A DNA stretch of 26,741 nucleotides from Aadella sp043822885. GTDB taxonomy: Bacteria; Omnitrophota; Gorgyraeia; Tantalellales; Tantalellaceae. The position numbers and the translations under genes are program-made. Location of the stretch: NCBI GenBank assembly GCA_043822885.1, contig JBDRBI010000012.1, forward strand, positions 1 to 26,741, written 5' to 3'. Every line of letters begins with the position of its first letter. The first letter of the stretch is position 1. Under the pieces are notes generated by a model that saw only the letters and a program-made list of their open reading frames with translations, made no database searches and was not told where the DNA came from. This document shows, piece after piece, positions 1-7,200 of this stretch.

Positions 1-432
1 GTAGTCGCCGAGCCGCAGAAGGGCGTATTGAAGGTCGGCTATCTCGACAGCATCTTCACCCGCAGCAAAGGCGGCGTCACCCCGAGCGGCTGGTCCTGCG
101 AGCACCTGCCCTACATTGTGGAGCTGGACAACTTCGGCTCGAGCGGCAGGCCCGGACAGAATATCGGGGCGCACTGGATTTGGGGTTATGATGAGATTTG
201 CTGGTTTGCACATCAACCGGCGGAATACCGGAACTACTGGCTCAAATACGCCTGGGACTGGATTCGCACAAACGATAAAAATGGCTACCTCCAAATGCCG
301 GGCAGCAGAACATTGGCCAACCCCGTCAACGGCAAGAACTGGTACTGGGCCAATACGCCGAGCGAAAAAGTCCCGACCGCCTTCGCCCAGGAGGAAACAA
401 TAAAAGCCATCTGGGCCCAACATAGCAAATAG
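1..432 (+). CDS. 3' fragment of an unrecognised GC-rich gene
   Basis: The frame is open from the first base of the window to a TAG at 430-432, giving 143 residues, so the 5' end lies outside. A TTG at 28 is only an internal candidate start. The peptide is rich in Trp, Tyr and Asn, has no membrane segment, and includes a His-Trp-Ile-Trp-Gly-Tyr-Asp stretch near residue 60. I do not recognise the family. Its aromatic-rich soluble look would suit an extracellular or carbohydrate-active protein, but that is a guess. Composition differs from the rest: the first 60 bases hold 35 G/C, against 23 in bases 601-660. It may be horizontally acquired or an assembly join. No Shine-Dalgarno-led operon links it to the next gene, which starts 122 bp later. 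Confidence 0.6.
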   Translation, partial: VVAEPQKGVLKVGYLDSIFTRSKGGVTPSGWSCEHLPYIVELDNFGSSGRPGQNIGAHWIWGYDEICWFAHQPAEYRNYWLKYAWDWIRTNDKNGYLQMPGSRTLANPVNGKNWYWANTPSEKVPTAFAQEETIKAIWAQHSK

Positions 433-477
433 CATCCTGCGCCGTGCCTCGACCCGTTACTTGTGATTCGACCGGTA

Positions 478-547
478 GTCATTCCGAGGAGGCCGAAGGC
501 CGACGCGGCAATCTCAAAACTACGAACTATGAACTAATAAACTAGGA
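478..547. repeat. Degenerate CATTGCGAG-type repeat followed by AACT heptamer tract
   Basis: Positions 478-515 form a worn copy of the dispersed repeat that runs from GTCATT(G)CGAGGAG to GCAATCTC. It is followed directly by AACT words at 518, 525, 532 and 540 (spacing 7, 7, 8). The tract runs straight into the GGAG Shine-Dalgarno of the MlaD-family gene at 545-548. Confidence 0.7.
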
Positions 548-554
548 GACTATT

Positions 555-1157
555 ATGAGAGTATCAAATGAATTTAAGGCGGGGATGGTCGTTCTGATAG
601 CTATTCTCATAGGTATACTGTTTTTCGGGAAGACAGGCTCCTTCAAAAAAGAAACATATATTATAAAAACATCCTTCGGATATGCCGGCGATCTTAAACC
701 TAATGCCACCGTCAAATTATCGGGGATAGAGGTGGGCAGAGTAAAGGAAATAAGTTTTGTATATGAACCCGCAACCTCGATCGAATGTGTTCTGGAAATA
801 GACATTGACGCGAAGGTCCGCAAAGATTCCGTGGCGTATATCGCGACTTCAGGGTTCGTGGGAGATGCTTACGTGGGAGTGACATCCGGGACAACGGATG
901 AATTTGTCGGAGCGGGAGAAATAATAAAAAGTGAAGAGCCTATGCAGTCCAGAGTATTTATGAAGAAAGCCGATACTATAGCGGATAATCTGGATAAAAT
1001 ACTCGCTAAAATAAAAGATTTTCTCGCGGGCAATGAAAAAAGTCTCGGCGGAATAGTGGAAAACATGGAAAGCACGACGGAAAATTTCAAAAAATTTAGC
1101 GATGACATAAAGAAACATCCCTGGAAATTGCTGATCAAAACAAAAGACGATAAATGA
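555..1157 (+). CDS. MlaD/MCE-family lipid transport protein
   Basis: This 200-residue protein has the layout of MlaD-type substrate-binding subunits of lipid ABC transporters. It has a short cytoplasmic start, one membrane anchor (about residues 10-26, rich in Val, Ile and Leu), then an MCE domain (about 37-115). The domain carries the typical Gly-Tyr-Ala-Gly-Asp-Leu and Val-Lys-Leu-Ser-Gly-Ile-Glu-Val-Gly segments. A coiled, charged tail follows (about 135-200). Known members sit in the inner membrane facing the periplasm and pass phospholipids between membranes. The start is set by GGAG at 545-548. The stop overlaps the next start as ATGA at 1154-1157, so the two genes are translationally coupled. 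The MlaE permease and MlaF ATPase are not in the window; the upstream gene is unrelated. Family assignment is firm, exact substrate unknown. Confidence 0.88.
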   Translation: MRVSNEFKAGMVVLIAILIGILFFGKTGSFKKETYIIKTSFGYAGDLKPNATVKLSGIEVGRVKEISFVYEPATSIECVLEIDIDAKVRKDSVAYIATSGFVGDAYVGVTSGTTDEFVGAGEIIKSEEPMQSRVFMKKADTIADNLDKILAKIKDFLAGNEKSLGGIVENMESTTENFKKFSDDIKKHPWKLLIKTKDDK

Positions 1158-1768
1158 AGAGAGCCTTAGTACCGGCTGCGTGTATATTCTATGCCGTAGT
1201 AATGATGATCGGAATTGCCCAAGCGGAAGAAACTGTAATGGTAGTTTCTTATGCGGGTGATGTAGAGACAATATTTCCCGGACAGGTAGAACCCTCGGAA
1301 CACGTTCCCGGAACATTGCTCGCGTACGGAACCCGTATAATTACCGGAGAAGAATCCCACATAGAGATAACTTTCGGAAGATCAAAAGGTAATATAATAA
1401 AAGTAAAGGCCGATAGTGAAGTGATAATAATGCCTTCTTACGGTGACGGTAAAGCGGACATTAAAAACGGCGAGATGACGGTTCTTTTGAAAGAGATAGA
1501 AAAAGGTGATACTTTTATGATCACCTCGCCCGCGGCGGTATGCTGGGCGCGCGGAACGGGATGGAACATTAAAACTGACGGTGAGATAACTCATGTAGCG
1601 GTATTTGAAGGCCGCGTATTTGTGAGAGGTATAAAAGACGATAATACCGTTATGGAAGGGGAGTATTTGATAGACGAAGGGTATCAAAGAAAGATCAAAA
1701 GACTGGAACAACCCGGGGAAATGGTAGGTCTCACCCGATTAGAGAAAGAGAAAATAAAATGGAATTAG
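1154..1768 (+). CDS. FecR-domain exported protein
   Basis: A 204-residue protein with a clear signal peptide: basic Met-Lys-Arg start, hydrophobic core (about 8-21) and an Ala-Gln-Ala cleavage site near residue 24. The mature part matches the FecR-like fold. It has a short beta-rich stretch with 'Leu-Leu-Ala-Tyr-Gly-Thr-Arg-Ile-Ile-Thr-Gly' (the usual 'G..l..G..I.Tg' pattern), a 'Val-Lys-Ala-Asp-Ser-Glu-Val' strand, and a second module around 'Gly-Thr-Gly-Trp-Asn-Ile'. Such domains are periplasmic, often bind surface structures or sense signals, and need not be linked to iron uptake. There is no anti-sigma domain, so it is not classical FecR. It overlaps the MCE gene by 4 bp and gpmI by 10 bp, suggesting one transcript. 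Function is inferred only at domain level. Confidence 0.75.
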   Translation: MKRALVPAACIFYAVVMMIGIAQAEETVMVVSYAGDVETIFPGQVEPSEHVPGTLLAYGTRIITGEESHIEITFGRSKGNIIKVKADSEVIIMPSYGDGKADIKNGEMTVLLKEIEKGDTFMITSPAAVCWARGTGWNIKTDGEITHVAVFEGRVFVRGIKDDNTVMEGEYLIDEGYQRKIKRLEQPGEMVGLTRLEKEKIKWN

Positions 1769-3411
1769 AACTAAATAAGATCAAAGGATTTATTCCGAGA
1801 AAAGGGCCCTTGTTACTGATAATAATGGACGGGGTAGGCCTCGGAAAAGAAGACGATTCCAACGCGTTATATGCCGGCAAGACGCCGTGCCTGGACGGAT
1901 TATTAAAAAGCCAATTGTTTACCGCCCTGAAAGCTCACGGCAAGGCTGTCGGACTTCCGTCGGACGAAGATATGGGAAACAGCGAAGTCGGGCATAACGC
2001 GCTCGGCGCGGGGCGTGTTTTTGAGCAAGGCGCAAAAAGAGTGAACATGGCGATAGGAGACGGTTCTATATTCAAAACGGATGAATGGAAAAAGATGTCT
2101 GATCATATTAAAGAAAAAGACCGGACTTTTCATTTTATAGGTCTCTTATCCGACGGGAACGTTCATTCTCACATAGATCAGCTGATAGCGATGGTAAAAG
2201 AACTGGCCGAAGAAAACGTAAAAAAAGTACGCGTACACGCTCTTCTTGACGGACGAGATGTTCCGGAAAGGTCGGCTTTGGACTATATCGCGAAAATAGA
2301 GAATGTTCTGAAAACTATATCGGAAAGGGCCGGATATGACTACCGGATAGCTTCCGGAGGCGGCAGAATGGTAACGACTATGGACCGCTACGGCGCGGAT
2401 TGGGATATAGTAAAGAAAGGATGGGACGCTCATGTCCTAGGTAAAGGAAGAGAATTTTATTCCGCGAGCGAGGCCGTGAATACTTATTACAAAGAAGATC
2501 CGGGTATGACGGATCAGTATATGGATTCTTTCGTGATACGGGATAAGAACGGTCCGGTGGGCGAGATCGTAGACGGTGATTCCGTGGTCTTCTTCAATTT
2601 CAGAGGGGATAGGGCTATAGAAATATCACGCGCTTTTGAAGAAAAAGATTTCAAGGAATTCGACAGAGAAAGATATCCGGATGTGTTTTACGCCGGCATG
2701 ATGGAATATGACGGAGATACGCATATACCCAAACATTATCTCGTGACCCCTCCCGAAATAGACAGAACTATCGGAGAATATTTGGCGGCGGCAAAAGTAA
2801 CGATGTTCGCCATTTCGGAGACCCAAAAGTTCGGGCATGTGACGTATTTTTGGAACGGGAATAAATCCGGATACATATGCAAGGATCTTGAGGAATATAT
2901 AGAGATACCTTCCGATAGAGTGCAGTTCGATAAAGCTCCCGAGATGAAAGCTCACGAGATAACTAAAAAGACAATAGAATTTCTTAAAAGCGGTAAATTC
3001 CGGTTCGGAAGACTCAATCTCGCTAACGGTGATATGGTAGGGCATACCGCCGTGACAAAAGCGATAATTAAAGGTGTAGAGACCGTTGACGGATGCGTAC
3101 AGGAACTACTGGATGTTATAAAGAAACTCGGAGGGATTGCCGTAATAACGGCTGATCACGGCAATTCCGACGAGATGTTCACCGTTAAAGACGGAAAGCG
3201 TGTACCGAAGACAGCACATACATTAAATCCGGTGCCGTTCGTCATATACGACCCCCAGTATGCGGGAGAATACAAAATGAGAGACCTTCCCGAAAAGGGG
3301 CTTTCGAACGTGGCAGGAACATTATTGAATTTGTTGGGTTTCGAAAATGTCGAGGATTACGATCCGTCATTGATAGAAATGGTGAATGGGGGAAAAGACA
3401 AAAGACAATAG
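1759..3411 (+). CDS. gpmI: 2,3-bisphosphoglycerate-independent phosphoglycerate mutase, plant-type
   Basis: This enzyme interconverts 3- and 2-phosphoglycerate in glycolysis and gluconeogenesis without a bisphosphoglycerate cofactor, using metal ions and a serine nucleophile. The 550-residue protein has the first metal-binding Asp (about D24 in the Met-Asp-Gly-Val-Gly segment) and the nucleophile S75 in Gly-Asn-Ser-Glu-Val-Gly-His. It also has the second metal site Ala-Asp-His-Gly-Asn-Ser-Asp and the late His in Ala-His-Thr-Leu-Asn-Pro-Val-Pro. Segments such as Ala-Ser-Gly-Gly-Gly-Arg-Met and Pro-Pro-Glu-Ile-Asp-Arg-Thr, and the length near 550 rather than about 510, match the plant/trypanosomatid-like branch rather than the Bacillus-like branch. 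The start overlaps the previous gene by 10 bp. The last residues (Asp-Lys-Arg-Gln-stop) lie inside a GAC heptamer tract. Confidence 0.96.
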   Translation: MELELNKIKGFIPRKGPLLLIIMDGVGLGKEDDSNALYAGKTPCLDGLLKSQLFTALKAHGKAVGLPSDEDMGNSEVGHNALGAGRVFEQGAKRVNMAIGDGSIFKTDEWKKMSDHIKEKDRTFHFIGLLSDGNVHSHIDQLIAMVKELAEENVKKVRVHALLDGRDVPERSALDYIAKIENVLKTISERAGYDYRIASGGGRMVTTMDRYGADWDIVKKGWDAHVLGKGREFYSASEAVNTYYKEDPGMTDQYMDSFVIRDKNGPVGEIVDGDSVVFFNFRGDRAIEISRAFEEKDFKEFDRERYPDVFYAGMMEYDGDTHIPKHYLVTPPEIDRTIGEYLAAAKVTMFAISETQKFGHVTYFWNGNKSGYICKDLEEYIEIPSDRVQFDKAPEMKAHEITKKTIEFLKSGKFRFGRLNLANGDMVGHTAVTKAIIKGVETVDGCVQELLDVIKKLGGIAVITADHGNSDEMFTVKDGKRVPKTAHTLNPVPFVIYDPQYAGEYKMRDLPEKGLSNVAGTLLNLLGFENVEDYDPSLIEMVNGGKDKRQ

Positions 3412-3445
3412 ACCATGGACCATAGACTTAGAATGACCGATGTGC
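3397..3445. repeat. GAC heptamer tract overlapping the gpmI stop, plus dispersed 12-bp motif
   Basis: GAC recurs at 3397, 3404, 3411, 3418 and 3425, an exact 7-bp period that starts inside gpmI and crosses its TAG. Positions 3434-3445 then carry TGACCGATGTGC, the reverse complement of a motif that precedes AACT heptamer tracts elsewhere in the window. Confidence 0.75.
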
Positions 3446-3486
3446 AAATTTGGTAGGGGATATTAGACAGTAAACATAGGGTTTAC

Positions 3487-3515
3487 TTGATTATTTGGGT
3501 CGTGAGGAATAGAAT
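3487..3515 (+). promoter_or_regulatory. Promoter for the tRNA-Leu gene
   Basis: TTGATT (3487-3492) and TAGAAT (3510-3515) are separated by 17 bp. The expected start near 3522 lies 17 bp before the mature tRNA-Leu 5' end. A small hairpin, AGTAAAC / GTTTACT (3469-3487), sits just upstream and touches the -35 box. Confidence 0.55.
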
Positions 3516-3538
3516 TATTTTTCGATATTGTTAAAAAT

Positions 3539-3624
3539 GCCGGAGTGGTGAAATGGCAGACGCGCTGGATTCAAAATCCAGTGGGGGAAACCCCATGTGG
3601 GTTCAAGTCCCACCTCCGGTACCA
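3539..3624 (+). tRNA. tRNA-Leu (CAA)
   Basis: An 86-nt class II tRNA with encoded CCA (3622-3624) and discriminator A at 3621. The acceptor stem GCCGGAG pairs with CTCCGGT, with a G-U pair at 1:72. The anticodon stem CTGGA/TCCAG closes a 7-nt loop with anticodon CAA at 3572-3574, reading UUG. The long variable arm (GGGG...CCCC pairing) and the GTTCAAGTC T-loop fit leucine tRNAs. Confidence 0.95.
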
Positions 3625-3654
3625 AAAATTCCTAAGAAACCGGAATTGACAATA

Positions 3655-3682
3655 GTAGGGGCAATTCATGAATTGCCCCTAC
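3655..3682. repeat. Perfect 28-bp palindrome 1
   Basis: The sequence equals its own reverse complement over all 28 bases. It is centred on CATG, and its arms start GTAGGGGCAATT. It begins 30 bp after tRNA-Leu. It has no T-run, so it is not a standard terminator. I recall similar words as dispersed repeats in unrelated bacteria, but this was not checked. Confidence 0.9.
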
Positions 3683-3720
3683 ATATTTCCTTTCGCCGGC
3701 AATTCTAACCTGGCAGGATT

Positions 3721-3748
3721 TAACCAGGTTAGCTAGCTAACCTGGTTA
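3721..3748. repeat. Perfect 28-bp palindrome 2
   Basis: A second self-complementary 28-mer, centred on TAGCTA, with arms beginning TAACCAGGTTAG. It is unrelated in sequence to palindrome 1 and starts 38 bp after it. The symmetry breaks at both flanking bases. Confidence 0.9.
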
Positions 3749-3764
3749 GAAACGCGAGGAATGG

Positions 3765-3792
3765 GAGATTCGAGATTAGAAGTTAGATTTTT
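3765..3792. repeat. GAGATT-type heptamer tract before tRNA-Ala
   Basis: Four consecutive 7-bp units (GAGATTC, GAGATTA, GAAGTTA, GATTTTT) end 2 bp before the tRNA-Ala 5' end. I found no convincing promoter in this gap, so tRNA-Ala may be read through from the tRNA-Leu promoter. Confidence 0.55.
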
Positions 3793-3794
3793 AT

Positions 3795-3870
3795 GGGGCT
3801 GTAGCTCAGCTGGAAGAGCGCGTGCATGGCATGCATGAGGTCAGGGGTTCGAGCCCCCTCAGCTCCACCA
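3795..3870 (+). tRNA. tRNA-Ala (GGC)
   Basis: A 76-nt tRNA with encoded CCA (3868-3870). The acceptor GGGGCTG pairs with CAGCTCC and includes the G3-U70 pair that identifies alanine tRNAs. The anticodon stem CGTGC/GCATG holds the loop ATGGCAT with anticodon GGC at 3828-3830. The D-arm (GCTCAGCTGGAAGAGC) and T-loop (GGTTCGAGCC) are normal. Confidence 0.96.
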
Positions 3871-3913
3871 AAAAAAAGAGACTGTCCAAGAAAATGGACA
3901 GTCTCTTTTTTTT
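3871..3913. terminator. Strong bidirectional terminator after tRNA-Ala
   Basis: GAGACTGTCC pairs with GGACAGTCTC around an 8-nt A-rich loop. There are A7 before and T8 after, so it can work on both strands. It starts immediately after the tRNA CCA. Confidence 0.92.
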
Positions 3914-4147
3914 GGTAAGAGATTAAAGGCTCGAACGGAGCTGTTGAGCCTTTAATAAAACGAAGTTTCCGGGCTGGTGAGGAAACGAGAACAACCGAAG
4001 ATGCGGCTGGCCGACCGGAGAGAGCAAGTATTTTCTGGCACGAACGTTAGTGAGGGCCAGTGACATAAGATAAGCCCGAAGGCAAGCGAGGACGAAATGT
4101 CCGAGCGGGTGTCGAGACCTCCGGGCGAGACCGCCGAGCCCATACAT
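3914..4147. other. Hairpin-rich, GC-rich intergenic segment, function unknown
   Basis: No convincing gene is seen here. The segment is richer in G/C than the flanking coding DNA. It contains several inverted repeats: TTAAAGGCTC/GAGCCTTTAA (3923-3955, with an inner AAC/GTT pairing), GTTTCC/GGAAAC (3965-3986) and CTGGC/GCCAG (4035-4060). A 74-residue minus-strand frame spans 3923-4147 but has a basic, low-information composition and no Shine-Dalgarno. The segment could be a non-coding RNA, a dispersed repeat or a decayed element. It lies beyond the tRNA terminator, so it needs its own promoter if expressed. Confidence 0.35.
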
Positions 4148-4204
4148 GGTATAAGTAATTTAAAACAAATAACTTATAATCAGAATAGGGGTGATTAATT
4201 TTTG

Positions 4205-4253
4205 TTGACTTAACTAACAATATTTGTTATAATTCAACCGAACTATTAGTTAA
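4205..4253 (+). promoter_or_regulatory. Near-consensus promoter of the giant gene with nested inverted repeats
   Basis: TTGACT (4205-4210), a 17-bp spacer and TATAAT (4228-4233) form the best sigma-70-type promoter in the window. The predicted start is near 4240. Two inverted repeats overlap it: TAACAA/TTGTTA (4215-4229), touching the -10, and TTAACTAA/TTAGTTAA (4210-4217 and 4246-4253), bracketing the -10 and the start. These look like operator half-sites. The leader to the ATG at 4289 is about 49 nt and carries no strong Shine-Dalgarno. Confidence 0.75.
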
Positions 4254-4288
4254 ATTACAGAAAGCAAGAAATGTTGAAAGTGTAACTT

Positions 4289-7200
4289 ATGAGCAAAATT
4301 CGAACCTATACTAACGTCATATCAATACTCTTGGTATGCGAGTTTCTCCTAAATACTGTCATACCGATAGATATAGCCCGGGCTCTGTCCCCATGGGTGG
4401 CCTCGCAGAATGTTCCCGCTAAACAGGAAATGAGGGCCTTTCTTGATCTTTCCAGAGTGATAACAGCCGAAAAAGGATCAGAGGAAGAACGGTTGTTGAG
4501 GGCTAACAGTGCCGAAGCGCTTTTAGTTTCTTCCGGTAAATTCCTTGTTCTTAAGGAAATAGCAGATGACAATGTACGATTAGTACGAGTCCTGGTGCAT
4601 GAAAGCGTTGAAATGTGTATGCAGATATTGAGGCATAATGACAGGTACAGGTATAACAGCATAAAGGAACTTATTCTCGGCAATGCTGATATAAGGAACA
4701 GTTATTACGGCCTGTGCCATGGAGGAAAAGCCCCGGAACATCTTGATAATGAACTCATGTTGAACGATATTGTAGCGAAAGCCATTGAGATAATATTCAT
4801 GAAAAAGAACGGGCTGATCAAAAAAGAGACCGAATCCGAATCGCGGTTCCTTAAAACGATAGAACCTATGATAAACGAAAATCGGCACAATTATTTTACC
4901 GGCGAACTTTATATATCAGAGGAAGATTCCAGAAAACGTGACGATATTATACGGAATGCTCTTAAGAAAGGTTTTGTTTTTTATCAGGCGACTGAAGCAG
5001 GAGTCGCCACTGCTGAAAATGCAATGTCTAGTACATCGGACTCTTTTGATAAAAACTCAGCTATATTTGAAAATGATCCCGTAATAACAGGTGATAAAAA
5101 AGACAAAGTCATAGATCTTTCCCGTGCAAGGGAAAGAGATGAGACCCCGCTGGTGCAAGATATTAAAGCGAAAATAGTTGAGTGGTGGAACACGGGCGAA
5201 GGATCAGATGTCGGCGACAGCCTAATTATGACAGTTAATCTGAAGAAAAGAAAAACTATTACTTCTAAGGGCAAAATGGCAGATATGCAACCTTTGTTGC
5301 CAGACGCAGAAATAGAACTAGCCGATATTATCTTTATTGCCGAAGAAGATATTAATATCGGTATCGTGCTTAACTGCTATTATCTCGGAGATTATAGTAC
5401 TAAGGAAATTCCCCGTCCCATAAAAACATTCGCCTACGATCCCGCAGCCGGTAGGGCGCATGCGACCGATCCGGCAGGATTCGACATAACCCGCGTAGCT
5501 TACGGTATAAAGAATATCATATCAAGACACCTGCCATACAGGACTACTATGAACCTGAATAATGTGATAAAAATCAAGGTTTTTAATAATTACGATGGCA
5601 AATACGATAGTTTATTTCTCAGCCTAGAGAGAAAAGGTAAATACAGGCAGAAAGAAGTAGTTGCAGTTGTTGAAGACGATATAAATGATCACGGTCAGGT
5701 TGTTAATGTATATTATGAAGACGATTTTGATGATGGCAGAACAAATGAACCTTTGAGGACATGGATATATGACGAGGCAACAAAAAAACAAAGCAAAACT
5801 GGGAATGGTCTAAAATTGGTAGATCTCGGAAAATTGGACCTTAAAAAAGTATATGAAGGCGGAAAACTGGAAAAATATGGCAGGACGGCATTCGCGGGTA
5901 TAAGTATAGGGCACGATGGCGGCGGCAGGGTCAGTATGAGTGAATATGGTATACGGCTCGTTATACATAAAAAATACATGCATGAAGATATTCTTAATGA
6001 TGAGGCCTGCGTGAAGGCGGAAGAAGATGTAAATAGAGGGATAGTTATAAATGTTTATTTAAGATCGCATTTATCCAAAGATCAAGCATCTCATCCAGTA
6101 CAGAGTTACGTATATTTTCCCGATAAAGTCAGGCAATATAAACGTTATGGCAAGGTAATAACAAAACAAGGTTTTTGGGAGCCTGTAGAACTTGCGGCAA
6201 TGGATGTAAATGATTGCATTAACGGACGAAGAGATCTTAAAGAAATTAAGGGAAGGCGTGTAAAATTGAATAAGGAAAGTACAGGAAAAGTCACCCTGTC
6301 GCATAAACGCGGCGGGATTAAAAGCAAGGGGTTTAGTTTAAGCCGAAAAGATCAAGATGTAAAAGGTGAAACAGAAAGAGATGTATTTGGTCAAGTTAAA
6401 GAGGACAGAGATTATGGCGCATATATCGAGATATCCGACGGGATACATACCAATGGTTATTATTGTGTGGAGGAAAAACAGGGTCTTGTGCCAATAGATA
6501 TGGACAAGATAGCGTTTTTGGATAACATACTCGGGAATAAAAATATTCACGATGAAGATACTCAACTCAGGGAGATCGTGCTGAAGAAAAAAATATCCAA
6601 ATACGGAGGAATGGATCTGAATTATAGAGGAAGAAAATTATGGATCACACGATTAAATAGTTACAAAGGCAGAAGGACGGGGCTGAAACAAAAAGACGCA
6701 GTACTTATTGTGAAAAAAGATGATGAGAATAATTGGATTTTCCATGTTCATGAAGAAAATAAATATCTGAAAAACCCTGAAAGGACACCTGATATTATTT
6801 TGATCAGGAACAAGTATTTTAAGACACTTATTCCGGATGACAGAACAGAGCTTTTCAAAGCTATAGAGCTTTATGAGAAGAAACAATATTTTCAAGCTAG
6901 AACCATTCTAGAGAGAACAGCGGAAACTGATACTAAAAATATGGAAGTAAAAAAATGGCTTAACAGATCTATTGTATCATGCGGCGAGATAGCAGAGGAT
7001 CTTGATGTACATAATTCGATACTTTCTAGTGAAAATAAGGAACAGTTTTTGGATCGGTTGATCGATCTCGTCGCATGGCATTCAAAAGATGAGGAAAGAG
7101 CGGTTTCGCGTTTTCTTGGAAAAGTTCTACATGAAGACGCGGAAAGAGCAGACAGTATTACGGATAACATTATTGAGCGATTGGACCTTGATGAGGATTT

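Noticed and set aside
3646..3674. Separate promoter for tRNA-Ala from TTGACA at 3646
   Set aside because: No -10-like hexamer at 16-18 bp spacing; the region is the 28-bp palindrome.
3923..4147. 74-residue minus-strand protein gene
   Set aside because: No ribosome binding site, basic low-information sequence, and it overlaps multiple hairpins; better described as structured non-coding DNA.
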